Shown here one piece after another: positions 37,495 to 46,234 of a stretch of 64,000 nt of DNA. This stretch comes from Nitrosomonas communis. GTDB lineage: Bacteria; Pseudomonadota; Gammaproteobacteria; Burkholderiales; Nitrosomonadaceae. How positions within the stretch are numbered: position 1 is the stretch's first letter; each line of letters begins with the position of its first letter. The notes under the pieces are model-generated. The model saw only the letters and a program-made list of their open reading frames with translations. It had not been told where the DNA came from and did not search any database. The position numbers were made by a program, and so were the translations under genes. The DNA is taken from positions 2,418,001-2,482,000 of the forward strand of contig NZ_CP011451.1 of the NCBI RefSeq assembly GCF_001007935.1, written 5' to 3'.

Positions 37495-37800
37495 GAAAAC
37501 CCCCACCAAGTGGGGCGGCACCTAGTGAGGGTTTTGTTTCACATTCGAGAAGTTCATGACAAATGCTACATCATGAAATATTTTTAACGGCTTTTATTTC
37601 TGCAACTTTAGGATAAAAAAGGGTAGGGGAGACACATAAAAACCATTCACGCCGAAAAATAATCGATCTAGCGCAATCGCAGCCCATTTATCGCACCATT
37701 AAACTTTACTAAGTACCTTATGATTTTGGCTGAGTGAGGGTTTTTATTTTGCCGCCATTTAGCAGAGCAGCTTCTACAGAAGCTCAGAGCATACTTTGAG
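37495..37800 (-). repeat. Structured repeat R4
   Basis: About 300 bp, near copy of R1, including the CCCCACCAAGTGGGG stem, the short ORF (ATG-TGT-CTC-CCC…), the TTCATGA hairpin and the GCGCAATC block. Minus-strand reading ends in a T run after the stem. Confidence 0.55.
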
Positions 37801-37940
37801 CAATCATTTATAAGTCACTTTGCGAATGACTTTTTGCTCAATTACAATAAGAACAATGTGTTAACTATGTTTAAACCCCACACCCTAAAATATTCACGCG
37901 GATTTCATTACCCTCAAGGGAGAAACCTCTCGGAAGTACC

Positions 37941-38159
37941 TTAAGCCTTTACACCGTTTTGTCTCGCTTGCTCAAGGAAAATCTCAAAATTTAGATTTTC
38001 ACCGCCGCGCGCTACAGTCAAATAACCAGTTGCTACAGTTAAATCTTTCTCACATGAATTAAGAACATGATTCAGGCACTTTTCATCCATGCCTTTAGCG
38101 GTTGCCCATGCTTGAATTTCTTTCAATGCTTCACCCATAAAGATTACGTTAATTGCCAT
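37941..38159 (-). CDS. Small island protein, paralogue family 1
   Basis: 72 residues: LKEIQAWATAKGMDEKCLNHVLNSCEKDLTVATGYLTVARGG. It resembles the next two small ORFs in pattern (W near position 17, G-(M/I)-DE, spaced D, then Y and AR). Ribosome site GGAG precedes the ATG. Function unknown; probably a replication-operon accessory. Confidence 0.6.
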   Translation of the reverse strand: MAINVIFMGEALKEIQAWATAKGMDEKCLNHVLNSCEKDLTVATGYLTVARGGENLNFEIFLEQARQNGVKA

Positions 38160-38182
38160 TTCTTTAACTCCTAGTTTTTACG

Positions 38183-38389
38183 TTAATAAAAGAACATCCT
38201 GTTACTACTTGCCGTCTTGCTGCTGTCAAGTTCCCGCTTTGCAGTAGAGTAATAGCGCCCGCGTGCGTCTGCATCCTGCTTAAGCCTGTCGGTCAGGTAA
38301 TAATGTTCAGATTCATCAATACCTATCGCGCTTAACCACTCACACACTTTCATCAATTGCCTCTGCTGCATATCAATTATTTCTGCCAC
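38183..38389 (-). CDS. Small island protein, paralogue family 1
   Basis: 68 residues with LMKVCEWLSAIGIDESEHYYLTDRLKQDADARGRYYSTAKRELDSS. It shares the same spacing pattern as its two neighbours. AAAAGAG lies upstream of the ATG. Function unknown. Confidence 0.6.
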   Translation of the reverse strand: MAEIIDMQQRQLMKVCEWLSAIGIDESEHYYLTDRLKQDADARGRYYSTAKRELDSSKTASSNRMFFY

Positions 38390-38424
38390 TTTTGCCTCTC
38401 TTTTAATAATTTGCTGCTGTTTGA

Positions 38425-38592
38425 CTATGCTGTTTGACTAGATTCAAACTCGCCTCTCGCATGTCGCAAGAAGTAGGCCAGCGCTTCATGGTCTGCCTTG
38501 CATCGGTCTATCACCTGGTAATGGCCTTCTTCTGGTTCGCCAATCTTGAATAACCATCTTTTAATTATTTCTAGCTGGCTTGTCGCCTGACA
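38425..38592 (-). pseudogene. Third family-1 small ORF, start out of frame
   Basis: The frame encodes SQLEIIKRWLFKIGEPEEGHYQVIDR and continues to FLRHARGEFESSQTA, clearly related to the 68-residue neighbour. The only ATG with a ribosome site (AAAGGAGAATCAGATG) is one frame away and reads just ten codons. Either a frameshift has inactivated it or it uses a non-standard start. Confidence 0.45.
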
Positions 38593-38788
38593 TCTGATTC
38601 TCCTTTAATTGCTGTGTTGACCATTTTCTAAATTGCTTACACACCTATACCCCTGTCGAATTTATCGAATTTAAGAATTTATTAAGGCGATATCAGCTTA
38701 TCTATTATTTTCATAAATTCTATAAATTCGATGGGGGTCTATGTCTGTATGATATTTTTATATAATAAATAAATACTTAGAATTACAT

Positions 38789-41248
38789 TTATAGCGAATT
38801 TATAGAATTATCGAATATTTGCGGGTTTACCTGATAGTAAAATGAAGGTTTCTTCGAACCTTTGTTAATTCGTTTCATTTCTGGTGAGAGCACATTCCAT
38901 TCACTTAACCGCTCAGCAGCAACCTTGAGTTTATCGACTGTTCTGAATCTTCCTTCCAGTGCTTTTTGTGCCTGGCTGCGGTTAAATTCAATAAGCCTGC
39001 TTGCTTGTATCCATTTCATCACGTGGAGTGCATCTGCTTCTATTTGATCCGCCCCAAGTAACTGGAAAGCTGTCTTTGTGTGCTCAATCAGAAGCTCGCA
39101 TAGTGTAACCGCACGGCCTACTGCGTCATCATCAACGCAATTGGAATTTCTCCCTGTCTTAATCAATTGCATTAAGCCAGCAATCCGCGCACAGTTACCG
39201 GCTAGCTTTGCTCCCCATTCAGCAATGTGCTGGAGTTTGCCATTTTCTCCCAATTCGTCTTCAACTTGCTGGGCGAAATCTAACCAAAGCTCACGCGCTT
39301 TATGAGTAAAAGCAAGTATTCTGGGTGCTGGTGCAAATTTTTCTGCATCGACCAATAAATTAAGCAATTCATCATGCCACGCTCGCTTAATATCATCGGG
39401 AATAGGGGTAAGATTTCTAACATCACGACGACCTACCGTATTTTGTGGAATCGTAAATAAGAACCGCGCCAATAAGCCGGAATCATGAAACCGCTTGTCA
39501 TTTGCTGCATTCTGTAAAATGCCAGGCTGTAGCATCAGGCAAAAGGTCAGTGCAGGCTTTTCCATAAATGCTTGTCTTGTTCGGCGATCAATTCGCACTG
39601 ACGATCCCGAATATGCTTGAAGGAATACATCCAGAATCGCAATACCACCTGAGTATTGTCCGCTTAGAATCTGGAATATCCCGGCTTCATCAGAAATAAG
39701 CGCCATGCGCTCATGTTGCTCAACAAGCATAACTTGTAATTGCTCGGGTGTAATATCGCCAGTCATTAGCCTTGGCGATTTTAACTCATCAGGCATGGCC
39801 TCAATTTCTGAACGGATTTCATCACGAATCTTGTTTCGTTCCTGCTCATCGTCAGTTGCCCCCGCCTTTGTCTTGAGTTTCTCGATCCGTTTCTCGATCA
39901 CACTACGTGTCGCTTCGACATCTGCAATCTGTCTACGCATACGATCACCTGTCAGTTTTTCCCAGCGCTTAAGGGGATCGGTTAAAGCATTCAGAACAGG
40001 CGTTTTCCTGCTTCCACTGGGTGCAATGGTTAATGTCCATATATTTAGCGGCTCAGAATAAGATTGATCACCATGCGGCGCAACTTCAAAGCGACGCTGA
40101 ACCGCGGTTGCAATTGAGGATAGGGCAGGTAAGATCACAGCACTCTCACTAACCTGTAAGTTAGCAGCAAGCGCCTGCGCCATTTCACCCGCCCATGCAG
40201 GCAAAATATTCGCTTGAATAGTAGGTAATTTAATCGTGCCAGGCAGAATCAGGGGCGGCCATTCATCAGAAGGCTGTGGTCTTGTCAGAATCGCGTCAGT
40301 TGCGTTATTCCTGACCTGGGTACACTTATTATCCCTTGCCAAATCAATCGCGCTCGAGATAGATTGCCGTACCGCGTCTAGTCCGCTATACTGATGAAGG
40401 TCGTTAAAGTCTGTTGCTTTCTCTTGGCGGTTCTCACCAAAATAAGGAATAGCAAGTAAACCACCCACTGCCCGCGTGGCCTCGCGGGCTTGGGTTACTC
40501 CTGGATTTCCTTCCGTTCGATAATCATCATCCGCGCAAATCACCAGCCTTGCTTTAGGGTATTTCTTGCGTAAAGCTTGCGCTACAGGTAGAAGGTTGCC
40601 CGCATCAAAAGCAATCGTTACAGTGTAACCTGTTGCCTGGTGAATGCTTGCACCCGTCGCCCAGCCTTCACAAATGCAAATCGTATCTAGCGATTCTCCC
40701 AGCGTCGCAAAGTATGCACGCTTCCTGCCACCTGTCATGAATCGCTTGGAACCATCAGGCAAGATGAATTGAAGGCTGTGCAAAGTACCCTCAGCATCGC
40801 AAAGCGGAATTATCAATGCACTGCGTAGTTGCTTAATACCTATTGGTTTAACTTTCTTTAAAGCTAAATAAGCGTGCTTGCTATTAGCATTCCCAGCTCG
40901 ACTCCACAAAGCATTAGCCTTTTTACGTGTAGTTTCGTGCAATGCAGCTTCTTCTGCTTCCCGCTGCTTTTTTATTTCTGCTAATCGCTGGCGGTTTGCT
41001 TCTTGTTCAGCCGGGGATAGCTCGTTTGATGATTTGATACACCAAGTATGGTGTTCTCCTGTCTTCCAGCTACCAAATGCTCCCGCTGGTATGTCATCAA
41101 GATGCAGAACATACCAGCCGGACCGCTTACCAGATTTATCATCCTGACTAGCAAAGCGGTGTAGTTTGCCATCAGGTACAATCCCACGAATGGGGTTCAA
41201 TCCAGCGGCACACATGGCTTCAGTGAATTGATTGATAACCTTGATCAT
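38789..41248 (-). CDS. TOPRIM primase / DUF3987 helicase-like replication protein
   Basis: 819 residues. The N-terminal part (HTWCIKSSNELS…) precedes a primase-type TOPRIM region with ICICEGWATGASIH and LVICADDDYRTEGNPG. From about residue 340 the DUF3987 domain follows, with a P-loop-like TIAPSGSRKTPVLNAL, MALISDEAGIFQIL as the Walker B equivalent and GLLARFLFTIP. Such fusions are common in satellites and integrative plasmids, where they start and drive replication. It overlaps no gene but follows the 116-residue ORF by three bases. Confidence 0.88.
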   Translation of the reverse strand: MIKVINQFTEAMCAAGLNPIRGIVPDGKLHRFASQDDKSGKRSGWYVLHLDDIPAGAFGSWKTGEHHTWCIKSSNELSPAEQEANRQRLAEIKKQREAEEAALHETTRKKANALWSRAGNANSKHAYLALKKVKPIGIKQLRSALIIPLCDAEGTLHSLQFILPDGSKRFMTGGRKRAYFATLGESLDTICICEGWATGASIHQATGYTVTIAFDAGNLLPVAQALRKKYPKARLVICADDDYRTEGNPGVTQAREATRAVGGLLAIPYFGENRQEKATDFNDLHQYSGLDAVRQSISSAIDLARDNKCTQVRNNATDAILTRPQPSDEWPPLILPGTIKLPTIQANILPAWAGEMAQALAANLQVSESAVILPALSSIATAVQRRFEVAPHGDQSYSEPLNIWTLTIAPSGSRKTPVLNALTDPLKRWEKLTGDRMRRQIADVEATRSVIEKRIEKLKTKAGATDDEQERNKIRDEIRSEIEAMPDELKSPRLMTGDITPEQLQVMLVEQHERMALISDEAGIFQILSGQYSGGIAILDVFLQAYSGSSVRIDRRTRQAFMEKPALTFCLMLQPGILQNAANDKRFHDSGLLARFLFTIPQNTVGRRDVRNLTPIPDDIKRAWHDELLNLLVDAEKFAPAPRILAFTHKARELWLDFAQQVEDELGENGKLQHIAEWGAKLAGNCARIAGLMQLIKTGRNSNCVDDDAVGRAVTLCELLIEHTKTAFQLLGADQIEADALHVMKWIQASRLIEFNRSQAQKALEGRFRTVDKLKVAAERLSEWNVLSPEMKRINKGSKKPSFYYQVNPQIFDNSINSL

Positions 41249-41251
41249 GTG

Positions 41252-41602
41252 CTACACCCCCAAAGCTTCACGTATTACTAGCAAGTCGCGATGACGTTCT
41301 TCTTCGGTTGCGCCTGGTCTTAGGTTTGCGTAGTTGCTGCGGCATGAACGAAAGATAGCTAACCGAAAATCAATTGGCAGATCGAGTAATAAAAATTCTT
41401 TATTGATGGCGCGTTCAGTTATTAAGCAGCGCTCCAGTAATCTAGCCGCATAATCCACAGAATCCGCCAGCATGTATTGACCAATAAGTTCAGGGTGTTC
41501 ATATAAGCACTTCTTGCCTAAGCGCCGTTCGATTTCGTCACAAGCACGACTAAAGCGATCAGAAATAATGTTGTCGCTGGTTTTTGCAATTTCATCAATC
41601 AT
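41252..41602 (-). CDS. Small island protein, paralogue family 2
   Basis: 116 residues; SRACDEIERRLGKKCLYEHPELIGQYMLADSVDYAARLL matches the pattern of the 74-residue gene upstream (A-x-x-x-I-D/E-x-RLG…HPEL). It overlaps that gene by eight bases and leads into the primase gene. The C-terminal half is unique. Unknown function; co-translated with the primase. Confidence 0.6.
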   Translation of the reverse strand: MIDEIAKTSDNIISDRFSRACDEIERRLGKKCLYEHPELIGQYMLADSVDYAARLLERCLITERAINKEFLLLDLPIDFRLAIFRSCRSNYANLRPGATEEERHRDLLVIREALGV

Positions 41603-41819
41603 TGCAACCTCCCGATTGGTTCGTAAGAAATCGTATTGCTATTTCAAAATCTTGCACACAAATTTGCATGAAAGCAGCAACCAATTCAGGATGTTTAGAC
41701 GCGTAGCCATCGCCAAGCCGTTCGTCAATAGCTCTCACAGCGCGATTCAAATATGTTTCTGTTGTATCGCCTGCTTGTCGCACCAGTTCTGAGGCGCTCA
41801 TCATTGGTAATGAATTCAT
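41595..41819 (-). CDS. Small island protein, paralogue family 2
   Basis: 74 residues: LNRAVRAIDERLGDGYASKHPELVAAFMQICVQDFEIAIRFL. Clearly related to the following gene and overlapping its start. No known family. Confidence 0.6.
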   Translation of the reverse strand: MNSLPMMSASELVRQAGDTTETYLNRAVRAIDERLGDGYASKHPELVAAFMQICVQDFEIAIRFLTNQSGGCND

Positions 41820-41984
41820 AGATTTTTTACCTTTAAAAGATTTTAAGAAATTAAGAGGAAAACGCTGTCACGTGGATAGCGTTAGTTTATGCCTAGAATT
41901 TTTTGATTTCTGAGACAGTCCAGGCTAAACAAAAGAATCCGCCCATATCACGGGCGGGATTTCGTTATATCAAGTTGACTCTGT

Positions 41985-42548
41985 TTACCAAAAATCATGC
42001 TCAGCTTTGAATTTCTTGATAGCTGCATCAATATCAGGTTTTGATGGGGCTGGGAATGCGCTTGCTACGAGTCCTTGCCAATTGGGCGTGTAATAGCCGC
42101 TACAAGCTATAGCTGCATGTGCTACAAGGAGCTTTTCTATGATCTTTTTGTTATTGGCAGCCAGTTCACCTGCAATGGCTTTCTGGATGTCATCGCAAAG
42201 ACAGCGTCTGTAGAAAGTTATGCTCCGGTCAAGATCCCTTATCTCCCTTTGCAGTTCATCCTGCACCTGTGGTACCAGCTCTAACCGTTGCCTTACTTTG
42301 TTTAATTCGTCTTTTGTCGCATAAGCCTCACTGTATTTTTGATTAGCTTCTACTTCGTCAATTTCACCTTTAATTGCTGCTTTGACGGCTTTTTTGATAT
42401 CTACGTCTGATCGATCTAACTGGTCTGCCAGTCTGGCCTCCAGAGCAATATCTTCAAGATGCTTCACCTTAAGCAAGGATTCTTGTTCGGTTAAGCGTTT
42501 CATATCTGCGAGCGCTTTTTTTAAAATTTCTACGGAATATCCGGCCAT
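41985..42548 (-). CDS. Coiled-coil island protein
   Basis: 187 residues, starting MAGYSVEILKKALADMKRL after AGGAG. Residues 1-125 are highly charged and helical with heptad character (KVRQRLELVPQVQDELQREIRDLD). The C-terminus has YYTPNWQGLVASAFPAP. Unknown function; it lies between the excisionase-like regulator and the primase block. Confidence 0.6.
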   Translation of the reverse strand: MAGYSVEILKKALADMKRLTEQESLLKVKHLEDIALEARLADQLDRSDVDIKKAVKAAIKGEIDEVEANQKYSEAYATKDELNKVRQRLELVPQVQDELQREIRDLDRSITFYRRCLCDDIQKAIAGELAANNKKIIEKLLVAHAAIACSGYYTPNWQGLVASAFPAPSKPDIDAAIKKFKAEHDFW

Positions 42549-42614
42549 TGTTTTATCTCCTGATTATTTGAGTTTATGCTGCTTGGTGTGGGTTGCTGCT
42601 GCTTGCTGAACAGG

Positions 42615-42899
42615 TCAAACGCCCATGACGCGCTTAATTTCTTTTACTGGCCATGCTAGACGGCCATTAATTCTAAGTGGAGTGATTAAGCCATTCTCGT
42701 TCATTGCCCATATCCGCATAGTCTGCGGTTTACGGTTGAGGTAATAGGCTGCTTCTTCTGTGGTTACAGTAGGACGGGTTATTTCTTCGAGGGGAGGGAA
42801 ACTTTTTTCTGTTGACGTTACCCCAGAATGGGCAACCTGGTTAGAGGGATAAGCTTTTTTTACCAGCTCATCAATATTAATTGCTGTTGCTGTTTGCAT
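42615..42899 (-). CDS. AlpA/excisionase-type HTH protein
   Basis: 94 residues. The C-terminal half (PTVTTEEAAYYLNRKPQTMRIWAMNENGL…, RLAWPVKEIKRVMGV) is a MerR-like HTH_17 domain as in AlpA and excisionases. It probably controls excision or early gene expression of the island. It lies between the integrase-side regulators and the replication genes. Confidence 0.8.
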   Translation of the reverse strand: MQTATAINIDELVKKAYPSNQVAHSGVTSTEKSFPPLEEITRPTVTTEEAAYYLNRKPQTMRIWAMNENGLITPLRINGRLAWPVKEIKRVMGV

Positions 42900-43006
42900 T
42901 TTGAATCACCTTTCTTTGTTGAATTGAGGTGATTCATTGTCTAGCAACTGAATATATTTACCGCCATCTTTGGCGATTAACGGCGGCTAATGCTCTTTAA
43001 TGGCGG

Positions 43007-43810
43007 TTAAAGGTTATTTGGCTGGTTGTTGCGGCGCTTCAGCCTTTTTTCCAAGGCGTTTTTAGTTAATTTATCTGGTTTGTTGCGATCATTCGTATAG
43101 CATAACGCCCCATCTTCGCTAATAACCCCTGAGAACGGCGGGGTCTCAGACAGCGCCAATTCTTTCAATTTCAAATAGACAGCAGGGAACATCGTAGTGC
43201 CAGCTTGAGCGATTGCACTATCTATTGCTGGGTCAAGAGTATTACTGCGAAGCTTATTCGTTTTTATTGGCGGGTTGATTGTTCTATTAAGTGTTGGCTG
43301 TTTTTGCTCATCTGATAACAATGGAAGAAACGGTTTGGCTTCTTCCTCTTTAAGGTGATCAAAATACTTTGTAATAGAATCATGCAATTTATTTACTGCC
43401 TGATCTATACAAGGTTCGCTGCCACCTTCAAGCGCTAGAAAGTGAAATCCTAGATACATCAACAGCTCACTTGCAGCAAGTTGCCTTGGAGTAAGGATGG
43501 TAGCTTGAAGATTGTAAAATAGTTCATTCCCTACCTCTAATGCATAATCTCCCCATGTTTTTTGAATTTCTGGTTCGCTCTTAATAGTGACTATCCTCTC
43601 TTTGGTAGAACGAACACCTCGTGCCCAACCATCAAGTAAATTGATGCTCTTTTTCTTTGTAAAATATCCCTCAGGTATAAATTCTTTGATATCGCAAAGT
43701 ACCTGAGCTCTTAATTTAATTAACGTAGAAGCATGGCGCGAAGACCAATCCATAAGTATTCCTTCAAGCGCCTTTTCTGTCCCAAACTGGGGGCGGTTTA
43801 ACTCGTTCAT
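43007..43810 (-). CDS. Island protein coupled to a HigA-like regulator
   Basis: 267 residues from MNELNRPQFGTEKALEG, whose ATG overlaps the TGA of the HigA-like gene (ATGA). It has a helical middle section (LTPRQLAASELLMYLGFHFLALEGG) and a C-terminal SETPPFSGVISEDGALCYTNDRNKPDKLT block. No toxin motif is seen. The coupling suggests the two act together, but the function is unknown. Confidence 0.6.
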   Translation of the reverse strand: MNELNRPQFGTEKALEGILMDWSSRHASTLIKLRAQVLCDIKEFIPEGYFTKKKSINLLDGWARGVRSTKERIVTIKSEPEIQKTWGDYALEVGNELFYNLQATILTPRQLAASELLMYLGFHFLALEGGSEPCIDQAVNKLHDSITKYFDHLKEEEAKPFLPLLSDEQKQPTLNRTINPPIKTNKLRSNTLDPAIDSAIAQAGTTMFPAVYLKLKELALSETPPFSGVISEDGALCYTNDRNKPDKLTKNALEKRLKRRNNQPNNL

Positions 43811-44094
43811 GTTGGCAATCTTTCCAGCGGTTTGATATTGGGAATAGGTTGCTGTTTTGCCTGCCACAAATCCCACTGTGTTTGCATTTCTAGCCAAATA
43901 TCGGGCGTTGTGCCAAGCCAGGCGGAAAGGCGTAGCGCCATACCAGCCGTTATACCTGCTTTAGCGTTCAGCAATTTGGAAAGGGTGACGCGGGAAATTT
44001 GCAATTCTTTTGCTGCTTGCGTTACCGTCATCTCTTCTGGTAGCCATTCGCGTAATACTTCGCCTGGGTGGGCTGGATTGTGCATTCTGCTCAT
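43807..44094 (-). CDS. HigA-family antitoxin/transcription regulator
   Basis: 95 residues: MHNPAHPGEVLREWLPEEMTVTQAAKELQISRVTLSKLLNAKAGIT, the HigA/VapI HTH, and TTPDIWLEMQTQWDLWQA, its typical tail. No HigB toxin precedes it; the upstream 110 bases have no coding potential. It is an orphan antitoxin or a regulator of the island's lysogeny-like state, possibly pairing with the coupled downstream protein. Confidence 0.85.
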   Translation of the reverse strand: MSRMHNPAHPGEVLREWLPEEMTVTQAAKELQISRVTLSKLLNAKAGITAGMALRLSAWLGTTPDIWLEMQTQWDLWQAKQQPIPNIKPLERLPT

Positions 44095-44204
44095 GTTTAT
44101 TTTCCTAACATGCGAAAAGCTTTAATCATTGTTGAATCGTATACTGTTAATTAACACATATCAACACATGATAATATAAATCAATGATGCTTGAATAATT
44201 GGTT

Positions 44205-45509
44205 CTATCGGTTCATTATTCGCAAACTTGCTTTAGTTGATGTAAATTCAATTCCGGCCTCTTGCAATATCCAGGCTTCAATTTTGACATGCCACATTCT
44301 CAGTAAATCGAGTGGGCGCCGTATGTAATTCTTCTCCCTTACTCCACTTGGTTTGTGTCCTTGAATTTGGGCTGCGATGCCTGCGGGCATTTCCACCCAT
44401 TCTGACAAAGTAGCGAATGATCGTCGCAGCCCATGGATAGTCAAATCCACGCCTGCTATAACACATGCTTTTCTATGCGCTATAGCAGGTTCAGTTAGCC
44501 GTCCACTAGTTGCGGTAGGGCTGCTAAATACCCATTGATTACGACGCGGTAACTGACTTAATAGATGTGATACATAAGGCGTTAATGGTATGACTCTTTG
44601 GCCGTCTACTTTGTCCCGAATAGTTAAGCTTTTCCATTGAAAGTCACAATCTTCCCATCGAAGCTGCGCTAACTCTTCACGACGTGCACCAGTCAATAAA
44701 AGGGATTGCAGATATACGCTAATGACAGGATTTTGAATTTGCTGAACTGATTTAAACCATGCGGGCAGTTGCTCACGTTGGAGCACATCGTTTTTTGCTT
44801 TTGGCTTGCCTGTTATTTCTTTGATACTCCGATTTTGCGCCGGATTAGTTGTGACTATCTCTTGATAGACAAAATGTTTGCCACACCAGAAAAGAAAGGC
44901 TCTCAATAGCCGCACTGATAAGCGAGTGCGGGTTGGCCTCTTAATAGCCTCTGTTTTAGCCCACTCTTCTATTCGTTGCGCTGTTAGATCAATAAGTCTC
45001 AGATTTGCTAACGAAGCAAGCGAACCAGGTACAGTTAATTCAGAACTACGGCTCCGTGCTTTTCCGCCCGGGTGCATGACTTTAGTATGGTCACGATAAT
45101 GAAGCTCAGACCAAAATGGCCTTCTTGCTTCAATATATTCATCCCACACAGTTTGTACCGTTATTGATTCGCGCCTCTCTTTCAATTTTATGGCTTTGGC
45201 TTCGGCTTGCTTTGCTGCCTCTTCCTGCGCTTTTAATTCTCTTGGGTCATGCCCTTGGTCGATTAGAATTTGCAGACGCCGTGCTTCAGCTTGTGCCTCT
45301 GGAATACTCCACATGCAAACATCGCCAATTGTCACACGCATTGTTTGACCTTTAACCTTGGATTGAAAGATATAACGCTTGCGCTCTGAATTGGGAGTGG
45401 CTCGTACTCCTAACCCATATACTTCATTACACCAAAGGAAAGCTTGTGGTTTGTCTATTGGGCATTGAAAAGATGCGATCCTTCCTGCTGTCAGTTTGAT
45501 TTTTGACAT
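44205..45509 (-). CDS. Tyrosine-family integrase of the island
   Basis: 434 residues from MSKIKLTAGRIASFQCP. It has an N-terminal DUF4102-like domain (GLGVRATPNSERKRYIFQSKVKG…), then the catalytic set Arg in LLTGARREELAQLRW, His/Arg in IHGLRRSFATL, and the Tyr in REKNYIRR. The ATG at 45509 follows AAGGA; an upstream extension to 45602 lies over the arm-type repeats. It sits 190 bases from attR, the usual place, and is full length. Confidence 0.93.
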   Translation of the reverse strand: MSKIKLTAGRIASFQCPIDKPQAFLWCNEVYGLGVRATPNSERKRYIFQSKVKGQTMRVTIGDVCMWSIPEAQAEARRLQILIDQGHDPRELKAQEEAAKQAEAKAIKLKERRESITVQTVWDEYIEARRPFWSELHYRDHTKVMHPGGKARSRSSELTVPGSLASLANLRLIDLTAQRIEEWAKTEAIKRPTRTRLSVRLLRAFLFWCGKHFVYQEIVTTNPAQNRSIKEITGKPKAKNDVLQREQLPAWFKSVQQIQNPVISVYLQSLLLTGARREELAQLRWEDCDFQWKSLTIRDKVDGQRVIPLTPYVSHLLSQLPRRNQWVFSSPTATSGRLTEPAIAHRKACVIAGVDLTIHGLRRSFATLSEWVEMPAGIAAQIQGHKPSGVREKNYIRRPLDLLRMWHVKIEAWILQEAGIEFTSTKASLRIMNR

Positions 45510-45523
45510 AGTCCTTGCGTCAA

Positions 45524-45576
45524 ATTTGTAACCAGTTTGTAAGAAGTTTTGATGATTTGTAACCGTTTTGTAAGCA
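45524..45576 (+). promoter_or_regulatory. Probable integrase arm-type sites, right end
   Basis: Two direct repeats, TTTGTAACCAGTTTGTAAG and TTTGTAACCGTTTTGTAAG, match the site inside the left end at 26582. They overlap the integrase leader, so integrase binding could also regulate its own gene. Confidence 0.5.
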
Positions 45577-45695
45577 GATTTTTTAATTAAAGATAAATGC
45601 AAATCAACATTATTATAGCCATAACATATTGATTCATGTTGAAAATAGTTAATTTATTGAATAACAATCAACAATGATAAATGGTTATTTTTTGA

Positions 45696-45747
45696 GACTG
45701 AAAATCCTTGTGTCGGTGGTTCGATTCCGCCCTTGGCCACCAATAAA
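45696..45747 (+). repeat. attR: duplicated tRNA-Phe 3' segment
   Basis: 52 bp identical to 26481-26532, from GACTG to CCAATAAA. It marks the right boundary of the island. Confidence 0.95.
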
Positions 45748-45751
45748 ATCG

Positions 45752-45790
45752 GGCACTTAGTCATAACATGGCTAAGTGCCTTTCTATTTT
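45752..45790 (+). terminator. Original terminator of tRNA-Phe
   Basis: Arms GGCACTTAG and CTAAGTGCC with an 11-base loop and a T-rich tail, directly after attR. Before the island entered, this would have followed tRNA-Phe. Confidence 0.85.
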
Positions 45791-45820
45791 CAGGCTCTCG
45801 TTTAGAAAAATAGTAAGGAA

Positions 45821-45848
45821 TGATGTGGTTCCCTGTAACTGGACAACC
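45821..45848 (-). mobile_element. Detached 28-bp right end of IS3 copy 2
   Basis: TGATGTGGTTCCCT followed by GTAACTGGACAACC is exactly the outer 28 bp of the IS3 right end. The rest of that IS resumes 14 kb away at 59836. The second 14 bases are the left copy of the casposon target duplication. Confidence 0.93.
45835..45848 (+). repeat. Casposon target-site duplication, left copy
   Basis: GTAACTGGACAACC, identical and in the same orientation at 59822-59835. The 14-bp length is the size expected from Cas1-type integration. Confidence 0.95.
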
Positions 45849-46140
45849 GGGGGTAGATATACCCAGGTATGGGTGTGGCAGGAAAAAAATGTCACAATTT
45901 TGTTGGCGTGCTGCTTGCTTTGGAATGGAACGAACTACTGAAAAGCTTTGCCTGACATAATAATAGATCAACATGCGCTGGTAAAAATCAACGCGACGAC
46001 AGGGGTAAAAATAGCCAAATACTAAATCACGGTGAAGGGAAGAATATCGGCAATGCAGCCAATCACAACAGGTGCGCTACCTGTCATACGAACGGCCGCT
46101 GGCCGACCAGCAGAATCATCGTATTGCGACCCAAACCGAA
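45849..46140 (+). repeat. Casposon terminal inverted repeat, left
   Basis: Inverted relative to 59530-59821. The outer 19 bp are identical, then alternating conserved blocks follow (GGTGTG-CAGGAAAAAA-TGTCA, GGCGTG/GGCATG, GGTGAAGGG, CAGCCAATCA). By eye about 70% identical overall. Confidence 0.85.
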
Positions 46141-46222
46141 CGATCATGACCAACAATGTGGCGAAGATAAGATCCGCGCGTAATATTGAGACGTTGCCGC
46201 TTCGACTCTGACTTCTGATCAA
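46022..46222 (-). CDS. Short frame inside the left inverted repeat
   Basis: 66 codons ending APVVIGCIADILPFTVI and a stop. The right inverted repeat encodes the matching end APAMIGCIAGILPFTVV and a stop, but with a broken frame upstream. Conservation of the reading frame end in both repeats could mean an old gene was part of the ends, or be a by-product of repeat conservation. No function assigned. Confidence 0.3.
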   Translation of the reverse strand: MIRSQSRSGNVSILRADLIFATLLVMIVRFGSQYDDSAGRPAAVRMTGSAPVVIGCIADILPFTVI

Positions 46223-46234
46223 GCAACTATGACA

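Larger units (their letters stand above)
26533..45747. mobile_element. 19-kb satellite-like integrative island in tRNA-Phe
   Basis: Bounded by 52-bp direct repeats of the tRNA 3' end, with a tyrosine integrase gene next to the right repeat. Contents are an AlpA-like regulator, TOPRIM/DUF3987 primase-helicase, O/P-like replication genes with internal iterons, small paralogue families, an IetAS cargo and an IS3. No capsid, tail, terminase or conjugation gene was seen, so it resembles a phage satellite or integrative plasmid more than a prophage. Confidence 0.88.

Noticed and set aside
26533..45747. Complete prophage
   Set aside because: Integrase and O/P-like genes are present, but no terminase, portal, capsid, tail or lysis gene was found.
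45654..45974. 106-codon minus-strand frame near attR
   Set aside because: It runs across attR, the tRNA terminator, the IS3 end and the casposon repeat, so it cannot be one gene.
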